Source: Neodontobutis hainanensis (taxonomy: Eukaryota; Chordata; Actinopteri; Gobiiformes; Odontobutidae). From it: a stretch of 64,000 nt of DNA. Made by a program: the position numbers and the translations under genes. The stretch lies in the NCBI GenBank assembly GCA_024349245.1, contig JALDNG010000990.1:82918-146917 (forward strand), read 5' to 3'. The notes beneath the pieces are model-generated. The model was not told the DNA's origin. It saw only the letters and a program-made list of their open reading frames with translations, and made no database searches. Of this stretch, positions 46,334-58,997 are shown piece after piece (the stretch's first letter is position 1; each line of letters starts with the position of its first letter).

Positions 46334-46681
46334 ATGTCTGGGATAAAAACAACTACTGCAAACTCTTTCTGCCAAAATTGTTGGAAATACCAACAAGAAA
46401 TCAGTGTGCTACAAACAAAGATTTTTGCTTTGGAATCTGAAAGAGGACTTCAGGATAAAATCCCGATCACACAATGTGGTAAGACTGTGAATTTAAACTT
46501 GGAAGATACAGTGTCATTCCCAAAGCTGAACAAAGCAAAGGGATTTAAACAAAATGATGGCACCTGGCATAAACTTGGTGCCCAGCCAAAGCAGCACTGG
46601 ATAAGAAAAAAGAATGCTGGCATCACAAGAGCACTTGTAGCATCACCAGACATCCAGCTAAAAACAGATTTGAATCACTGA
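46334..46681 (+). CDS. LINE ORF1, N-terminal part (Cys pair and coiled coil)
   Basis: The 115-residue frame starts MSGIKTTTANSFCQNC. A C-x2-C pair is followed by a heptad-rich YQQEISVLQTKIFALESE stretch that could form a coiled coil for multimerisation. Its stop overlaps the next start as TGATG at 46679-46683. It is either a separate small protein or the front of ORF1 split by one shift. Confidence 0.6.
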   Translation: MSGIKTTTANSFCQNCWKYQQEISVLQTKIFALESERGLQDKIPITQCGKTVNLNLEDTVSFPKLNKAKGFKQNDGTWHKLGAQPKQHWIRKKNAGITRALVASPDIQLKTDLNH

Positions 46682-47292
46682 TGAATGAAGCAGAAAACTC
46701 TTCTTTAACTGTAAAACATGGAGGAAATAAAACTTTGTCTATGGAAAACGGGAGACATGAATCTGTGGAAAAGCACCAGGCTAACAGAGACAGAGAATCT
46801 ATGCCAAAAGTGAAGGACAGAGATATCCTGTTGCTGGGAGACGGTGCTGTCAGGGACATAAACTATAGTTGTTTTGTTACATGCAGCTATCCAAGTGCTA
46901 TGGTCCCTGATATAACAGCACTCCTCCCCCAAGTCCTGTCCAAACACACAGGCATTAAACAGCTGATTGTACATGTGGGTGCAGTTGACACCAGGAAGGG
47001 AGAATCAGAGGTTTTAAAAAAGGATTTCTCCAGGCTTTTAAATAAACTTGAAAATCTGGAAGTGCAATCCTTTATCAGTGGACCACTCCCAAACATTGAC
47101 AGAAGGATCAATAAATTCAGTCGGCTGCTTGCATTAAATACATGGCTGTCCAAGACCTGCGAGACAAGAGGAGTACACTTTATTGATAACTTCAACTTGT
47201 TTTGGCAATGTGTAGACCTGTTTAAAGGAAAGGGCCCACACCTGAACAGAGGAGGGGTCAGGAGGCTAACAGATAATCTCCTGCACTCCTGA
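46681..47292 (+). pseudogene. LINE ORF1 esterase-like domain with altered active site
   Basis: A 203-residue frame. DILLLGDGAVRDI, then QLIVHVGAVDTRKGESEV, FISGPLPN and GPHLNRGG follow the block order of SGNH hydrolases found in CR1/L2 ORF1 proteins. The nucleophile position of the GDS block is Gly, the Asn of the GTNN block is replaced (GAVD), and the final His remains (GPHLN). The family normally acts as a nucleic-acid-associated or lipid esterase. This copy should be catalytically dead. Confidence 0.7.
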
Positions 47293-47809
47293 GACACCTA
47301 AATGGTTCTGGTCGCACTCTTAAACAAAGAAAGAGTCTTCTGAGAAGCCATCAGCCACTGAATGAGAAAAACACTCCAGCCTCACCAACCAAAGATCCTC
47401 CTCTGACTGGACCACCATCAACACCTGCACTACTGAAATGGACCCCCAATAGGACCCTGGACCCCCAGTAACATCAACACCTTCTGCGGACCTCACCATC
47501 TCTGTCCCATCCCGGAATCACCAATGGGATTTCCAGATCACCTGGAAATGTTGGTAAAATCTGGAACTAAGTTGATACCCCTCACACCTAACTTGGCCAG
47601 GTCACGGGTTCTATCATCTCCATCTTGGCCAGAACAAATGAGACCCCGATAGGTGTCCAATGCACCCCTGTCAGACCCCTCCACCCCCTCCCAGACCAGC
47701 TCCAAAAGCCTTGACTAGCATCAAGGCTACTATCAGCGATTAGGACACTGAGGGCCTCTGCTGTTCCAGGACTTTTGTCATCATAAAACACTTATCAACC
47801 CGAGGCCCT

Positions 47810-48640
47810 GTGAGAGAACACTCCCCCAGCTCCATAGCTACAGTCAGAAGTCGCAGATTGGAGAAGAGAATAACAGTTAGTTTGTCTAATCAGACAAACC
47901 TGATTCAAATTCCCTGCAAACAGATAAAGTCTAGTCCTGCTCAAACAGACTTGAAACTTGCAGTGTTCAATGTCAGGTCTTTGGGAAACAAATCTTTTTT
48001 AATTAATGATTTTATAATTTCAAATAAGCTTGATTTTATGTTTTTAACAGAAACATGGTTAGACAGTAAGACTGGAAATGCTGTCCTTATTGAATCCACC
48101 CCATCGAATTTCACATTTTTATCCAAAATGCGGGAAAACAAAGGGTGGTGGTGTTTGTGCTATTTTTAGGGATAATATTCTTATCCAGAAACTATCACTT
48201 GGGGAGTTTTCATCATTTGAGTATGTGGCATTCAAAATGGAGTTGAGGTTTTCTCCATCTATTTTATGTTGTTCTTTACAAACCACCCCAACAATGTCAT
48301 GATTTTATTGATGAGTTTACTGAAATGCTTTCGGTTATCTGCACAGAATATGAACAAATAATCATATCAGGTGATTTTAACGTGCATGTGGATAATGTTT
48401 CTGACAGAATTGCCAAAGAACTTTCTACTATTCTTGATACTTTTGGTCTTTGTCAACATGTTAATGAGCCGACCCATAACAGAGGTCACACTCTGGACCT
48501 GGTCATTACAAAGGGTGTCCATATTTCAGATGTCACTGTGATTGATGTTGCTCTGTCTGATCATTCTTGGTCTTTTCCATCTGTCCATGATTCCAAAAGC
48601 TGCTGCTGGACCTACAGTTGTTCAGAAGAGACACATTAAT
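47810..48640 (+). pseudogene. LINE ORF2 endonuclease, frameshifted
   Basis: APE-type endonuclease landmarks are LAVFNVRSLGNK, FLTETWL (metal-binding Glu), ISGDFNVHVD (Asp/Asn pair), LDLVITKG and ALSDH (final Asp-His). They lie in at least three frames, with breaks near 48140 and 48300. The domain nicks target DNA for target-primed reverse transcription. Confidence 0.75.
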
Positions 48641-48806
48641 GATAACACCAGGACACAGTTTATGGAGGCAATCAGGTTTGAAAATGCCTCATCAGGTCAA
48701 GTTGATGATTTAATGAATTGTTATACTTCAGGTGTTTTAAATGTTATGGACGCCATTGCTCCTGTTAAGGTTAAAGTGATGAAGGGGCAGAAGGCTTCGT
48801 GGAGCA

Positions 48807-50666
48807 ATGCTCCTTCTGTCAGGGCACAGAAAAGGGAATGCCGAAAAGCCGAAAAGAAAATGGCGTAAATTTAAACTCTTAATTCATTATGAGGTATACA
48901 AAGAAAATCTGCATGTTTTCAATCAAACTTTGAAAAAAGCAAGAGAAATATTCTTCTCAGAGCTCATCAACCACAGCAGTAACAACTCACGTGTCCTGTT
49001 TGCTACAGTGAACAGATTAACAAACCCTCCAACTCCATTTCCTCCAGAATTAGTTTCCAACACTAAATGCAATGAGTTTGCATTGTTTTTAACAACAAGG
49101 TTCAAGGCATTAAACATGCGATACAGTCCAAAGGGCAAACAACAACACTGCAGCCACATAGGAGACCTTTGTTTGAGTTTACACATTTTACACCCATTAA
49201 TGACAGAACAATTGAAAAAACTGTCTCCAGCCTGAGTTCATCCACCTGCTGCCTCGATGTTTTACCCACTAGATTTCTAAAATCAGTACTAAGCAGTTTG
49301 TTACCACAACTCACTAATATAGTCAATAATTCCTTACAGTTTGGAACATTTCCAAGGGCCTTAAAAACTGCTGTCATCAAGCCTCTCCTAAAGAAGAGAA
49401 GTCTTGATGCTACAGTGCTCAACAACTATCGGCCCATATCAAACCTGCCATTTTTAGGGAAAGTCATCGAAAAAGTTGTATATCAGCAACTTAATGACTT
49501 GCGTTCTATTGCTTAACAACTGCTTTGATCCTTTTCAGTCAGGTTTTAGGCCCCATCACAGCACTGAGACTGCACTTATCAAAGTCACAAATGACATCCG
49601 TCTGAACACTGACGGGCAAAGTCTCTGTCTTAGTTCTGTTGGACTTGAGTGCTGCGTTTGATACAGTGGACCATGAAATCCTGTCACAAAGATTAGATGA
49701 ATGGATAGGTATCTCTGGAACTGCTCTTAAATGGTTTCAGTCCTATCTTGAAGACAGGAAGTACTTTGTTTCGGTTGGAAACTGTGTATCAGACCAAATG
49801 GCCCTGACATGTGGGGTTCCACAGGGTCTATCTTGGGACCTCTATTATTCAATCTTTACATGCTTCCTTTAGGCCAGTTAATACACAGCTGTGGTGTATC
49901 CTACCATAATTATGCAGATGACACTCAGATTTACATTTCACTCACAGCAGGTGAAAATGGACCAATCCATTCATTGTGTCACTGCATCGAACAGATTGAT
50001 GTGTGGATGCAAAATAATTTTCTCCAACTGAACAGAAACAAGACTGAAATAATTATCTTTGGACCACAGAAACAAAGAGAAAATGTCAGCAGTCACCTCG
50101 AGTCTCTTTCTCTAAAATCTAAAAACCAGGTTAGCAATCTAGGGGTCATCATGGACTCAGACTTGAATTTCCAGAGTCACATTAAGTCAATTACATCATC
50201 TGCATTTTATCACCTTAAAAATATTTCCAGAGTCAAAGGCATAATGTCTCAACCAGACTTAGAGAAACTTATTCATGCTTTTATCTCCAGCAGGTTAGAT
50301 TACTGTAACGGCCTGCTCACTGGTCTCTCAAAACGAAGGTTAAGACAGCTGCAGCTTATTCAGAACGCTGCTGCTCGGGTTCTAACTAACACCAGGAAGT
50401 ACAACCACATCAGTCCAGTTTTAAAATCTCTGCACTGGCTTCCTGTTGCTCAGAGGATAGACTTTAAAACAGCACTACTGGTTTACAAGTCTCTAAATGG
50501 TTTAGCACCAGAATATATTTCTGAAATGCTAGTAGCTTATGAGCCTCGGACTCTAAGAACATCTGGGACAGGCCTTCTGCTCGTGCCCAGAGTTAGAAGT
50601 AAACAGGGTGAAGCAGCGTTTAAGTTTCAAGCAGCAAAACCTGGAACAACCTCCCAGATGAAGTAA
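48807..50666 (+). pseudogene. LINE ORF2 reverse transcriptase, frameshifted
   Basis: Visible blocks are NYRPISNLPFLGKVIEKVV, SGFRPHHSTETALIKV, LDLSAAFDTVDHEIL (first Asp), GVPQG, YADDTQIY (49911-49934) and a C-terminal LHWLPVAQRIDFKTALLVYK segment. This order is typical of L2/CR1 reverse transcriptases. The last 286 residues are in one frame. Breaks occur near 49230, 49510, 49650 and 49840. Confidence 0.85.
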
Positions 50667-50902
50667 AACAAGCCTCAACTTTAACAATGTTCAAGGGAGG
50701 TTAAAACCTTCCTTTTTAGCTCCGCCTACATCACAACTTAAAATGTTTTTATCTGCACTCTTCTTCTTTTATAATGCTTTTAATCTTTCTTATGTTTCCA
50801 AATCTAAATCTTGTAAATTGTCTTTTATTTCTGTAAAGCACTTTGAGTTACCCAGTGTATGAATTGTGCTATATAAATAAAATTGCCTTGCCTTGCCTTG
50901 CC

Positions 50903-53265
50903 TAGTCTCCCTGCCCCGTTGCCTCCTCTGAACTCTCGGTGGCCTCTGCCTTCTCTGGTCTCTCTGCGGCCTCTGCCTCCTCTGGTTACTCTGTGGCCTA
51001 TGCCTCCTCTGGTCTCTCTGCGGCCTCTGCCTCCTCTGGTTACTCTGTGGTCTATGCCTCCTCTGGTCTCTCTGCGGCCTCTGCCTCCTCTGGTCTCTCT
51101 GTGAACTTTGCCTCGTCTGATCTCTCTGTGGCCTCTGCCTCCTCTCGTCTCTCTGTGTCGCCTGCCTCCACTGGTCTCTCTGCCTTCTCTGCCTCCTCTG
51201 CTCTCTCTACCTCCTCTGGTCTCTCTGTGAACTCTGCCTCCTCTGGTCTCTCTGTGGCCTATGCCTCCTCTGGATTCTCTGTGGCCTCTGCCTCCACTGG
51301 TCTCTCAGTGGCCTTTGACTCCACTCATCTCTCTGTGGCCTCTGCCTCCTCTGCTCTCTCTCTGGCCTCTACCTCCACTAGTCTCTCTGACTTATCTGTC
51401 TCCTCTAGTCTCTCTGTACCCTCTTCCTCCTCTGGTCTCTCTGTGGCCTCTGCCTCCTCTAGTCTCTCTGCCTTCTCTGCCTCCTCTTGTCTCTCTGTGT
51501 CCTCTGCCTTTACTGGACTCTCTGTGGCCTCTGCCTCCACTGCTCTCTCTGTGACTTATGCCTCCTCTGGTCTCTCTCTTGCCTCTGCCTCCTCTGGTCT
51601 CTCTGCCTCCTCTGCCTCCTCTGGTCTCTCTGTGACCTCTGCCTCCTCTGGTCTCTCTGTGGCCTATGCCTCCTCTGATCTCTCTGTGGCCTCTTCCCCT
51701 CTGGTCTAACTGTGGCCTTTGCCTCTTCTGCGCTCTATATCTCCTCTGCCTCCTCTCGTCTCTCTGTGGCCTCTGCCTCCTCTGGTCTGTCTGTGGCCTC
51801 TGCCTCCTCTGGACTCTCTGTCTCCGCTGCTCTAACTGTCTCCTCTGGTCTCTCTGTCTTTCTGCCTCCTCTGAACTCTCGATGGCCTCTGCCCCCTCTG
51901 GTCTCACTGTGGCCTCTGCTTCCTCTGGTCTCTCTGTGGCCTCTGCCTCCTCTGGTCTCTATGTGGCATCTGCCTTCTCTGGTCTCTCTGCCTCCTCTGC
52001 ATCCTCTCGTCTCTCTGCCTCCTCTGGTCTCTCTATTGCCTATGCCCCCTCTAGTCTCTATGCCTCCACTGGCCTCTCTATTGCCTCTGTTTCCGCTCGT
52101 CCCTCTGTGGCCTTTGCCTCCTCTGGTCTCTCTGTCTCCTCTGCCTCCTCTGAACTCTCTGTGGCCTCTGTCTCCTCTGGCCTCTCTATGGCCTCTCTAT
52201 GGCCTCTGCATCCTCTGGACTCTCTGCCTCTTCTGGTCTTTCTGTGGCCTCTGCCTCCTCTGGTCTCTCTGCCTCTTCTGCTTCCTCTGGTCTCTCTGTG
52301 GCCTCTGCCTCCTCTGGTCTCTCTGTGGCCGCTGCCTTCTCTTGTCTGTCTTCCTCCTATGCCCCCTCTGGTCTCTCTGCCTGCACTGCTCTCTCTATTG
52401 CCTCTGCCTCCTCTGATCTCTCTGTGGCCTCTGCCTCCTCGGGTCTCTTTGTCTCCTCTGCCTCCTCTAGTCACTCTGTGGCCTCTGCCTCCTCTGGTCT
52501 CTCTGCCTCCTCTGCCTCCTCTGCTCTAACTGCCTCCTCTGGTCTCTCTGTCTCTCTGCCTCCTCTGGTCTCTTTGTGTCCTCTGCCTTCTCTGGTCTCT
52601 CTGCCTCCCCTGGTCTCTCTGCTGCCGCTGGCTCCTCTGGTCTCTCTGTGGCATCTGCCTTTTCTGGTCTCTCTGCCTCCTATGCGTCCTCTAATCACTC
52701 TGCCTCCTTTGGTCTCTCTGTCTTCCTTCCTTCTCTGAACTCTCGGTGGCCTCATCCTCCTGTGGCCTCTCTGCCACGTTGCCTGCTCTGGTCTCTCTGT
52801 CTCCTCTGCCTCCACTGGTCTCTCTGCCTTCTCTGCCTCCTCTGCTCTCTCTACCTCCACTGGTCTCTCTGTGACCTCTGCAATCCTCTCATCTCTCTGT
52901 GGCCTCTGCCTCTTCTGGTCTCTCTGTGGCCTCGGTCTCCTCTGCTCTCTCTGCCTCCTCTGCATCCTCTCGTCTCTCTGCCTCCTCTTGCCTCTCTGTC
53001 TTTCTGCCTCCTCTGAACACTCGGTGGCCTCTGCCCCTCTGGTCTCACTGTGGGCTCTGCCTCCTCTGGTCTCTCTGCCTCCTCTGCCTCCTCTGGTCTC
53101 TCTGTGGCCGCTGCCTTCTCTTGTCTGTCTGCCTCCTATGCCCCCTCTGGTCTCTCTGCCTCCACTGGTCTCTCTCTTGCCTCTGCTTCCGCTCGTCTCT
53201 CTGTGGCCTCTGCCTCCTCTGGTCTCTCTGTTTCCTCGGCCTCCTCTGAACTCTCTGTGGCCTCT
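50903..53265 (+). repeat. 27-bp minisatellite, block B
   Basis: Continuation of the array between the two LINEs. Its first ~1 kb (50993 to about 51970) repeats the start of block A (38463 to about 39440) unit by unit, an offset of 12,530 bp. Later units are independent variants. Confidence 0.95.
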
Positions 53266-53897
53266 GACAAGACAAGACAAGACATTTATTTTTGTATAGC
53301 CCAATATCACAACAACAGCCGCCTCAAAGGGCTTAACAGACTGTACTAGACAACATCCCTGTCCTTAGACCCTCCATCAGGGTGAGGAAAAACTCCAAAA
53401 ACCCAGCCGGGAAAAAGAGAAACCTCAGGAGAACCACAGAAGGAGGGATCCACTCCCAGGACGGACAGGCCGTGCAAGAATGTGTCCAGGACAGTTGAAA
53501 AAAATACATAAAAATACAAAACATATTCACAAAAACATTTATGTTGACAGCGTCCAGTGTCCACTCTGTCTGTGTATGTAAGGTGGATGGGACCTCAGCC
53601 ATTATCAAGGTAGATGAAAGATGAGCTGTGGGTCCTCACACTGGAACAGAGTCAGGGGTGGGGCAGTACACATCACCCAGCAGATCAGAGGTTTGCGTCC
53701 ACCCTAGGAGGAGGTAGAAAGGAGAAAAACAAAAGTGCTAAATACTACTGATAATAGGCAGATGTAATAATAATATCAGCGGTTGAGTGTGTACCTACAG
53801 CTACAACCAGTGTAAACCTAACCCTATGATCAATCAGTCTCCATACGTTTGGTGAAATAAGTAAGTTTTGAGTTTGCTTTTGAAAATCTCAACAGAG

Positions 53898-55425
53898 TCA
53901 GATCGCCGCACTTCCACCGAGCCCATTCCACAAAAATGGGGCTCTATAAGAAAAGGCTCTGTAGCCAGCAGACTTCTTCTTTATTCGAGGAAGTTGAAGG
54001 AGGCCAGCGTCCTGAGAGCGAAGGGTACGAGCTGGAGTATACCAGGTGATAAGGTCAGATAGGTAAGAGGGCGCGCGTCCACAAAGGATTTTATATGTTA
54101 ACAAGAGAACTTTGAAATCAGCTCTAACATGAATAGGAAGCCAGTGTAATGAAGCCAGGACCGGAGTAATGTGATCAAACTTCCTGGTCTTTGTTAAAAG
54201 TCTGGCGGCTGTATTTTGGACCATTTGTAGACTGTGAGTACTTTTCTTCGGCAGTCCAGAGAATAACGCATTACAGTAGTCCAGCCTGGATGTGACAAAT
54301 GCATGAATGAGAATTTCAGCATCAGCTAAAGAGAGGCAGGAGCGAATTTGTGAGATATTCCGCAAGTGAAAAAAGCCCAATTTAGTGACCTCACTAATGT
54401 GCTGCTGCAGAGATAGTGTGGGGTCAAAAATTACACCGAGGTTCCTCGCAGTTTTTCCGTGCTCCAACACACAGTTGTTGATTGAGACAGTAAGATTGTT
54501 GAACTTGTGCCGATGACTGGCAGGACCAATTAACAAGAGCTCTGTTTTATCCGCGTTCAAATGGAGGAAGTTTTGAGACATCCATGTTTTAATTGAAACG
54601 AGGCAGGCCTCTAGACGCATGATGTCAGTAGTATTATTTGCTTTTATTGGTAGATACAGCTGTGTATCATCGGCGTAACAGTGGAAGTTCACTCCATAAC
54701 TTCTGATGATTTGTCCCAATGGTGTAACATATAGTGAAAAAAGTATGGGACCGAGCACAGACCCTTGTGGCACACCGAACTTCACTGGTGCCGTGGAGGA
54801 GAAGGATTTATTAAAAGAGACAAAATGAGACCTATCACACAGATAGGATTCTAACCAAGAAAGAGCAGAGCCAGAGATGCCAAAAACATCTTTAAGTCTG
54901 TTGATTAGCACTGCATGATCAATCGTATCAAATGCAGCACTGAGATCCAGCAATAACAGTAGAGCCGATGAGTCCTCGTCCATCTGAAGGAGGAGATCAT
55001 TTGTCACTTTAACTAAAGCTGTTTCAGTGGAATAAGAGGCCCTAAATGCAGACTGAAACGGCTCGAGGAGGTCATTTTCTGATAGATATAGAGTAAGTTG
55101 TTTTAGCACAACTTTTCGAGGACTTTAGATAGAAAAGGTAAATTGGAGACAGGACGGAAATTATTTAGGCATCCAGGATCCAAAGTAGGTTTTTGAGCAG
55201 GGGTTTGACCACAGCCTGTTTGAAAAGGGAAGGAACGGTGCCAGTAGACAGGGACAAGTTTATAATGTTTAATATAATTTGCCCCACATAGGGCCACAGT
55301 TCTTTAAGCTGTTTTGCTGGCAGGATATCCAGGAGACACGTAGTTGCTTTACATGAAGAAACCACCTTTGTCAGCTCATCAAGGGAAACAGAATCTAAGA
55401 CTGAGAGAGAGATCGGTGGATCCAA
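53898..55425 (-). pseudogene. LINE ORF2 reverse transcriptase, mostly open
   Basis: A continuous frame of about 400 residues (55109 to 53898) begins upstream of FQSAFRASYSTETALVKV and includes LLDLSAAFDTIDHAVL, GVPQGSVLGPILFSLYV, CYADDTQLYL (YADD at 54667-54678) and SLHWLPIHVRADFKVLLL. Earlier RT blocks (NNFRPVSNLPFLSKVLEK, near 55140) sit in another frame, so one shift near 55110 separates fingers from palm. It is the best preserved enzyme in the window. Confidence 0.85.
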
Positions 55426-55429
55426 GTGA

Positions 55430-56907
55430 ATGGGACCCGGGCCAAAGAAGACAAAAACAAAATATTATCCCTGATATCTTCAATTTTATGATTAAAGAAA
55501 TCTAAAAAGTCTTGTGCACTAAAGGGAGAGGAGTCTTCAGTTGTTTTTGGTTGGATAAGTTTAGCAACTATTCCAAAGAGAAACCTGGGGTTATGCCGGT
55601 TTTCTCTTATAAGAGATGAAAAATAGGTAGTCTTTGCAGTGCTGAGGGCGTGCTTATAGGTGTTTACACACAAACACCACTTTTGATAATTTAGATTTGT
55701 TTTTGACTTGCGCCATTTGCGTTCAAAACTCCTGCAGGCCTGTTTCAAAGCCCGTTTCCTCATTATACCATGGCGTAGGTCGTCTGGTTGGTCTGGGCTT
55801 TGTCCTGAGGGGTGCCACTGAGTCGGTGATGGCTGAGAGGGTAGCATGGACCTCCTCTGTGTAGGCCTCTACTGAGTTTCCAGTTGGAGTTAAATTAGGA
55901 AGAACATCTGTCAGCCGTGTGGCAATCATTTCCATTGCAGCTGCGCTAAAATTCCGTGTAGACACTACGCATTTGTCTGAATTTGAGGGAAATGTGTAAC
56001 TTATCTCGAACTCTACCAGTGAGTGATCTGAGACAGCAGATGAAAGAGAGGAGACAAAGAGATTGGAGACATCTATTCCCGAGCCAAAACAAGATCAAGA
56101 TAGTTTCCACTAATGTGTGTGGGCTCATGAACAAACTGGTTGAAAGACATGGTCGCAAGCAGTGATTGAAATGCTCTGGCCAGAGGATCACACTCCTTAT
56201 TTAGATGAATATTAAAGTCTCCAACTAGAAGGATGTTATCAGCATGGGTTATTAAGTCCGAGAGGAAAACTCCAAACTCATCCAAGAAAGAAGAGTAGGG
56301 ACCGGAGGCGATAGATTACAGCTAAATAAAATGGCTTCCTTCTGTTTATTTGAGAAGAAATATGTTTAATGAGTAACACTTGAAAGAGTTAAATTTCGGC
56401 TGTGATGATGTACCTGTAAAGCAAAATGCAGCTTTATAAATGGCTGCAACACCACCACCAAGTTTCGACGTCGACCTACCTGTGCATACGCATAATCAGG
56501 GGAGAGGCTTCATTTAGTGGCAGAAAAACATTTGGCCTAAGCCACGTTTCACAAAGACAAAGTAAATCCAAGCTATGAGAAGCAATAAGATCATTAATTA
56601 GGAGTGCTTTGGAGGATAGAGACCGCACATTCAGGAGACCGATCTTCAGTCTTGATGTAGAGCAGACATTTGAAGGCTGGTCCAGTGGAGAGATAGCGAC
56701 AGGAAAAAGTTGTCGAGCTCTAACAGTTCTGCTTGGTTTAAAAGATTGCCTCTGAGTTATAATAACATGAGGACAGGATGCTTTTGGGTCACTGACTCTG
56801 TGAGTTTTCAGATGTGTTTGAGGACTAAATAACAGATTTAGGCAGTAGACATAAGGATAACACGGCCTAACCAGACAACTAAAAGCTTCTACATTATCCA
56901 GTTCCAC
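55430..56907 (-). pseudogene. LINE ORF2 endonuclease and linker, frameshifted
   Basis: KIGLLNVRSLSSKALLINDL and LLCLCETWLRP (56500-56650) form the front of an APE-type endonuclease. ILLVGDFNIHLN and NYLDLVLARE (about 56080-56230) form its middle. The end and the linker to the RT (about 55430-55965, basic and Arg/Lys-rich) lie in other frames. Confidence 0.75.
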
Positions 56908-56967
56908 ACCCGCACTATCATGACTAGCAGGTTCTCTAATTCCTGCGACCTGCTGAGATTCCTTGTG

Positions 56968-57887
56968 TCAAATGCACCGAATGCACCTGTCTATATTACT
57001 AGACAAAATGGCAGCACCATGTCCAGTAGGATGCAGGCCGTCTGCCCTCAGCAGGCCTGGGCGGCCCCAGAAAGAAGGCCAGTTATCCACGAAACCATAA
57101 CCTTTCTGACTACAATGCCGGGCCAGCCACCGGTTCATGGAAACTAATCTGCTATACTGTTCATCACTACCCCTTACGGGGAGGGGGCCAGAGACAATTA
57201 ATCGATGCCGACTCATCTTGTTCCCTAGTTCAAGAGTCCTGGCTAGGCTATCTTTGGTTACCTCTGACTGCCTCATTCTCACATTATTGGTGCCGACATG
57301 AATAACTATCTGCTTGTATGTAGTGCCAGTATGTGTCTGAGGAAACTCTCCCTCCCTGTGTGATGTCAGCACCTAAGATTAGCCTCTATGTCGGAAGCTC
57401 TGGCCCCGGTAAACAGTGGACAATGGCTGGCGTCTCGAGTCTAACATTGCGGGTAATGGAGTCTCCTATCACCAGAGTGCGATGCTTGCTCAGGTTGGCA
57501 GGCGCAGAGAAACAGGCCGGTGATCAGCGGACAAGCGGACTTGAAAGCGCCGAAAACCGGTTCGCGGTCAGAGGGGGTGACCGCGGACAGGGGCGGACAA
57601 CCGAAGACTTCCCCTGCCTGCACGCCTGCGCGCCGGACCGGCTCAAACATATCACTCTTTGCAACAACTGCCGAGACAGTTGAGCCACAACTAGAGCTAT
57701 CGCTAGCAGGACTGCTATCAGTCCTGCATCTGATACTATCAGGAAACCCTGACACATCTAAAGTAACCAAACCCTGTCTATGCTGATCTAGCTGCTCTAA
57801 CTCACAAACACGTCTCTCTAATAGAGACAACCTATCTAGTAATACCGAACAAGAATGGCAAACCATTGCCACAAGCAACAACAACAC
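56968..57887 (-). pseudogene. LINE ORF1 with esterase domain, motifs kept
   Basis: The N-terminal segment (57887 to about 57480) has a hydrophobic start and a leucine-rich RLSLLERRVCELEQL stretch suggesting a coiled coil. SGNH landmarks follow: GDS at 57458-57466 in GDSITRNV, IVIHVGTNNVR, IVSGPLPVRG and DGLHPTGHG with the Asp-x2-His pair. The frame changes between the GDS block and the rest near 57370-57440. Unlike the first LINE, the catalytic Ser, Asn, Asp and His positions are all present. Confidence 0.75.
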
Positions 57888-57899
57888 AGAATAGCTTAG

Positions 57900-58760
57900 C
57901 TAAGCTAGTGTATATACAGCTAAGTCAAGCCAACAGTTCACAACTCACAATGATAAATTCAAACAAACACACACAGCAGTACTAACCACAAGTTAAACAA
58001 AAACTATGTAAACACAACAAAACTAACCACCAGTAAGACAACAATGGTAACAAACAAACAATCGAGGTTTAATCAGGCTAATTCAAACACTAAAACCCGC
58101 TAGAATGCTAGCTAGCACTAAGCAGTGCCCTGTTCAACAGTTCACAACTCACAATGATAAAATCTAACACACACACACAGCAGTACTAACCACAAGTTAA
58201 ACAAATACCTCTGTAAACACAACAAAACTAACCACCAGTAAGACAACAATGGTAACAAACAAACAATCGAGGTTTAATCAGGCTAATTTAAACGCTAAAA
58301 ACCCGCTAGCATGCTAGCTAGCACTAAGCAGTGCCCTGTTCAACAGTTCACAACTCACAATGATAAATTCTAACACACACACACACACAGGAGTACTAAC
58401 CACAAGTTAAACGGAAAACTCTGTAAAACACAACAAAACTAACCACCAGTAAGACAACAATGGTAACAAACAAACAATCGAGGTATAATCAGGCTAATTC
58501 AAACGCTAAAAACCCGCTAGCATGCTAGCTAGCACTAAGCAGTGCCCTGTTCAACAGTTCACAACTCACAATGATAAATTCTAACACACACACAGAGCAG
58601 TACTAACCACAAGTTAAACGGAAAACTCTGTAAAACACAAAAAAATTAACCACCAGTAAGACAACAATGGTAACGAACAAACAATCGAGGTATAATCAGG
58701 CTAATTCAAGCGCTTAAAACCCGCTAGCTGGCTAGCTAGCACTAGCACTCAATATACTGT
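57900..58760 (-). repeat. Four tandem ~210-bp units at the LINE 5' end
   Basis: Four consecutive units share caacagttcacaactcac, a CA microsatellite, taaccaccagtaagacaac, aatcgaggtttaatcagg and a gctagcatgctagctagc end. They lie just upstream of ORF1. Position and arrangement recall the promoter monomers of some LINEs. The CA run differs in length between units. Confidence 0.85.
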
Positions 58761-58997
58761 CTGGCGTGTGGTCGGCCATGATTTTGTTTTGACCTGTGGT
58801 TCTGAGACGCATCCCAGTGACGCATTGACGCATCCCAGTGACTAACAATCAGGCGAGTGTATCTCTCCTGGCATTGTCCTAAAGTTACGTATTAATTATT
58901 TCTTAAACATTGTCAACACTTTAACTGTGCACCACACCTCATACATTGTTATTCTGGTTATATTTCTGCTAGAGTTTAGTACTAGAGTTGCTGCCGT

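Larger units (their letters stand above)
46131..50903 (+). mobile_element. L2/CR1-like LINE, plus strand
   Basis: About 4.8 kb inserted in the minisatellite. It has a 5' leader, an esterase-type ORF1, an APE-type endonuclease and reverse transcriptase ORF2, and ends in ctatataaataaaattg followed by three to four CCTTG units. That simple-repeat tail instead of poly(A) is usual for L2/CR1-clade elements. The exact 5' end is set where minisatellite units stop and is uncertain by about 10 bp. Several frameshifts make it inactive as read. Confidence 0.85.

Noticed and set aside
53333..53608. Frames in the 3' UTR of the minus-strand LINE as genes
   Set aside because: They lie between the RT stop and the TTGTC tail, where L2/CR1-like elements have a non-coding 3' UTR.
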